Assembly (NCBI GenBank): GCA_036874045.1
Contig: JAZBRI010000004.1
Coordinates: 5,456,001-5,520,000, forward strand
Source of the DNA: Cymodocea nodosa
Lineage: Eukaryota; Streptophyta; Magnoliopsida; Alismatales; Cymodoceaceae
Length of the DNA: 64,000 nucleotides
Direction of reading: 5' to 3'
Shown: in pieces, positions 61,421-64,000 of the stretch
How positions within the stretch are numbered: the stretch's first letter is position 1
Layout: each line of letters opens with the position of its first letter
The notes under the pieces: model-generated
Told to the model about the DNA's origin: nothing
Seen by the model: only the letters and a program-made list of their open reading frames with translations
The model's database searches: none
Made by a program: the position numbers and the translations under genes

Positions 61421-64000
61421 CTATTTCACTGAAATAAAACTATACCCAGGATCTTTTATCAATCCTCTCATTTCCATGTCAGATCTCACGTCGAAGGAAT
61501 CTGTCCACATTCCAGCTGCAGCATAGATATTGGAAAGTAAAACAAATGATCTGGAACTGCTAGGATCAGACTGGTTCAGAAGTCTTGATATTTCTTCTCC
61601 AAGCTTGATATTGCCATGGAAGCTGCATGCACCAAGCAAGGACTCCAGCATGCCAGAAGTTGTTTTGGAAGGATTTTTTTTGATGATATCATATGCTTCT
61701 TCGAGATGGCCTGTTCTACTGAAAAGATCAACCATGCAAGAAAAGTGCTCTCCTCTTGGAACCACGTGGTGTTCCTCTCTCATGGTTCTAAAAATATTTC
61801 TTCCCTCCTCAACAAGTGCTGCATGGCTGCAAGCTGATAGAACAACAAGAAACACAACATCATCCAGCTCTACACCAGCTTCCTTCATCTCAAAAAACAG
61901 AGAAAGAGCAGCTTCACCATTTCCATGCAAGCCATACCCATTGATCATTGCACTCCATGTGATGGAATCCTTTTCACTTGCAAAATTGAATACGTCTCTG
62001 GCCAATAATATGCTCCCACATTTAGCATGCATGTCAATCATTGAATTACAGATACAAGTAGCCCATAAAAATCCTTTCTTCACAACATAACCGGTTACAT
62101 TAGTAGCAAGCTCTAAGCTGCCTAGCTGAGAACAGGCAGAGATTAGGCTCAAAATTGTCACATGGTCAGGCTCTATTTTCAACTTAAGCATTTCTCTGAA
62201 ATTAGTAATGGCTCTTTCCATATGCTTACTCTGTGTATACATGGACATCATAGTGTTCCAGACAATAATATTTCTTTTATTAGCGAACTCAAAAAGCAAA
62301 AGACATGAGTTCACATTTTCAAATTTAGAATACATAGACATGATTGATGTGAGAAGAGAATCTTCGAGGAAATCAAAATTTCTTACAGCATATCCATGAA
62401 TGGACTTACCTAGCATCTGGTTTGTGCATATGGATAATATGTTTAACAAAGTTATAGCATTTGGTCTCTCACCATGTGATATCATTTTATTAAAGAGGAT
62501 TGCAACCTCTTTATCAATTTTATGATTTCTCAACCCACTCATAAGAACATTCCAAGACACCACATCTTTGCAGATCATGCTATTGAAAAGCAAGTAACCA
62601 GCCTCTATGTCATCACAATTCATATACATGTTTATTAGCACATTGACAAGAGAGACATCTGAACAATACCCAACATTAATAGCATGGGAATGAAAAGACA
62701 TCCCCACTAACAGATCCTCAACCCGGTTGAAAACAGGGAGAATGCAGATCATGGTAACAATGTCAAAACTGATATTTTCTGTTTCCATTTGGTTAAACAA
62801 TGAAATTGACATCGATGGGCTCCCTATTTGAACAGATCCAGATATTAAAGTATTCCAAGAACTCAAGTTCTTCTCAGGCATATTATTGAACAACTGCATG
62901 CAGGAGGATAACTTATCACAGCTGATGTACATGGCCATGAGTCCATTTATTACATTAGGATTGGATTCAAACCTATTTTTCAGGATAAAAGCATGAACTG
63001 ACCTACCAAGTTGCAAATCGTTCAATTTACTGCACGCAGAAAGTATACTGATTATAGATATAAAATCTGGCATCATAGATGCCTGTTGCATTTCATGGAA
63101 TGTGTCCAAAGCCGCAAAGAACTGTTCATTAAGAATGAAGCCAGAAATCATAGAATTCCAAGAGAGAAGGTTCTTGTGGGGAATAGAATCAAACAAAAAT
63201 TGAGCTGTATTTGTAACACCCAGTTTGGCGTACATTGACAACAGAGAGGTGATGACAGAGACTTTATTTATAAACCCATGTTTGATGCAACTGGCATGCA
63301 GAGATTCACCACCTTGTGGGCTCAAAAGATTACCACAACACGACAATATGGACACAAAAGTGATTTGAGTGGGCTTCATACTCTCTTGGTACATCTTCCG
63401 GAAAATTTTAAAAGCCTCTTCAAATTGTCCATTCCGTGCATAAGCAGAAATTATGGCGTTCCATGCAACATCAACTCTGTCAGACGTCTTCTCAAACAAA
63501 ACTTTAGCTGCCGACAAATCCTCAAAGCAAGCATACATTGAAATCAGTGTGGGTATCAAGGACTGAGTATTTAGCGTTCCAAGTTTAAGAGCTAGGCCAT
63601 GCAAGGATCTACCAGCATTGAACGCTCCAATCCTTGCACACACAGGGATAATGCTGACAAAAGTGCTTGCATTAGGTCTCAAACCACAGAATAAGATCTC
63701 CCGAAATGTCCCAAACGCTTCCCTATCAAGCCCATTTGAAGAAAATCCATATAGAAAAGCATTCCAAGAAACCAGATCCCTGTGAGTGATTCCATCAAAC
63801 ACCTTTCTGAAGTCCTCCACGCAACCACATTTCGCGTACATGTCCACGAGAGCGGTCTGAACCACAGCATTGCTCCCAAACCCACTTCTCAAAACTCGGC
63901 AGTGCGCTTCTTTTCCAAGCAACGGAGCAGAAACGGCGGCGCAGGCCTTGATCACAAAGGGAAAGGTAAAATTATCAGAACCGCACCGATGGCAACTAAA
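61421..64000 (-). CDS. Pentatricopeptide repeat protein, PLS class, E subgroup (5' end outside window)
   Basis: A single open frame with no intron, continuing off the right edge. The 45 bases before the first annotatable codon still encode GSDNFTFPFVIKACAA, a typical PPR segment, so the real start is beyond 64,000. At least 859 residues are visible. About seven P-L-S triplet units recur every 100 or so residues, each marked by a (D/N)xxxWN-like start (DLVSWN, VDVAWN, NLLSWN, NLSSWN, DVVSWN, NIIVWN, DSITWS) and a (L/F)xxMYxK segment. The C-terminus has the E domain (LLGACSFHGNIKLGEE ... YVLLSNIYAAAGMW-like) and stops at DPGYSFISVK. There is no DYW deaminase domain. Such proteins usually act in mitochondria or plastids as site-specific RNA editing or processing factors; the target and compartment cannot be read here because the transit peptide is missing. 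Confidence 0.93.
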   Translation of the reverse strand, partial: FSCHRCGSDNFTFPFVIKACAAVSAPLLGKEAHCRVLRSGFGSNAVVQTALVDMYAKCGCVEDFRKVFDGITHRDLVSWNAFLYGFSSNGLDREAFGTFREILFCGLRPNASTFVSIIPVCARIGAFNAGRSLHGLALKLGTLNTQSLIPTLISMYACFEDLSAAKVLFEKTSDRVDVAWNAIISAYARNGQFEEAFKIFRKMYQESMKPTQITFVSILSCCGNLLSPQGGESLHASCIKHGFINKVSVITSLLSMYAKLGVTNTAQFLFDSIPHKNLLSWNSMISGFILNEQFFAALDTFHEMQQASMMPDFISIISILSACSKLNDLQLGRSVHAFILKNRFESNPNVINGLMAMYISCDKLSSCMQLFNNMPEKNLSSWNTLISGSVQIGSPSMSISLFNQMETENISFDIVTMICILPVFNRVEDLLVGMSFHSHAINVGYCSDVSLVNVLINMYMNCDDIEAGYLLFNSMICKDVVSWNVLMSGLRNHKIDKEVAILFNKMISHGERPNAITLLNILSICTNQMLGKSIHGYAVRNFDFLEDSLLTSIMSMYSKFENVNSCLLLFEFANKRNIIVWNTMMSMYTQSKHMERAITNFREMLKLKIEPDHVTILSLISACSQLGSLELATNVTGYVVKKGFLWATCICNSMIDMHAKCGSILLARDVFNFASEKDSITWSAMINGYGLHGNGEAALSLFFEMKEAGVELDDVVFLVVLSACSHAALVEEGRNIFRTMREEHHVVPRGEHFSCMVDLFSRTGHLEEAYDIIKKNPSKTTSGMLESLLGACSFHGNIKLGEEISRLLNQSDPSSSRSFVLLSNIYAAAGMWTDSFDVRSDMEMRGLIKDPGYSFISVK

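Overview
This is a plant nuclear window. The protein families (AHL, CDPK-related kinase, PLS-class PPR) are land-plant families. Coding exons are split by canonical GT-AG introns, many of them kilobases long. First exons are GC-rich inside AT-rich, transposon-riddled DNA, a pattern most typical of a monocot; I cannot name the species from sequence alone.

Layout, left to right. (1) 2-571 (+): 3' part of an intronless type-I AHL AT-hook DNA-binding protein, cut by the window edge. (2) 3,349-16,799 (-): a DEAD-box RNA helicase of the RH1/DDX51/Dbp6 type. I could join 10 exons into a continuous 640-residue frame; its introns hold decayed LINE, gag-like and RTE sequence. (3) 16,800-25,542: about 8.7 kb without a recognisable gene, with a Copia gag fossil and microsatellites. 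(4) 25,543-30,897 (+): a CDPK-related kinase, 11 exons, 613 residues. (5) 32,220-47,724 (-): the cytosolic phenylalanine-tRNA ligase beta subunit, 19 exons, 600 residues, convergent with the kinase. One intron carries a 5'-truncated LINE with a perfect 13-bp target-site duplication. (6) 47,725-54,390: promoter with a telo-box, tandem duplications, and a fossil hAT transposon containing an unusual palindromic repeat array. (7) 54,391-55,098 (+): a two-exon protein of a plant family I cannot assign a function. (8) 56,364-56,666 (-): a 100-residue two-EF-hand protein. (9) 56,667-61,420: spacer with an RTE LINE that has an internal 184-bp duplication. (10) 61,421-64,000 (-): an intronless E-type PPR protein whose N-terminus lies beyond the window.

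The genes do not form a pathway. They are an ordinary mix of chromatin regulator, ribosome-biogenesis helicase, kinase, tRNA synthetase, Ca2+ sensor and probable organellar RNA factor. The main structural theme is intact exons embedded in heavily transposon-expanded introns. I see no convincing undescribed multi-gene system. The points most worth checking are the hAT repeat array, an 87-bp in-frame intron in RH1, a locally divergent exon in the tRNA ligase, and the RTE and LINE insertions.
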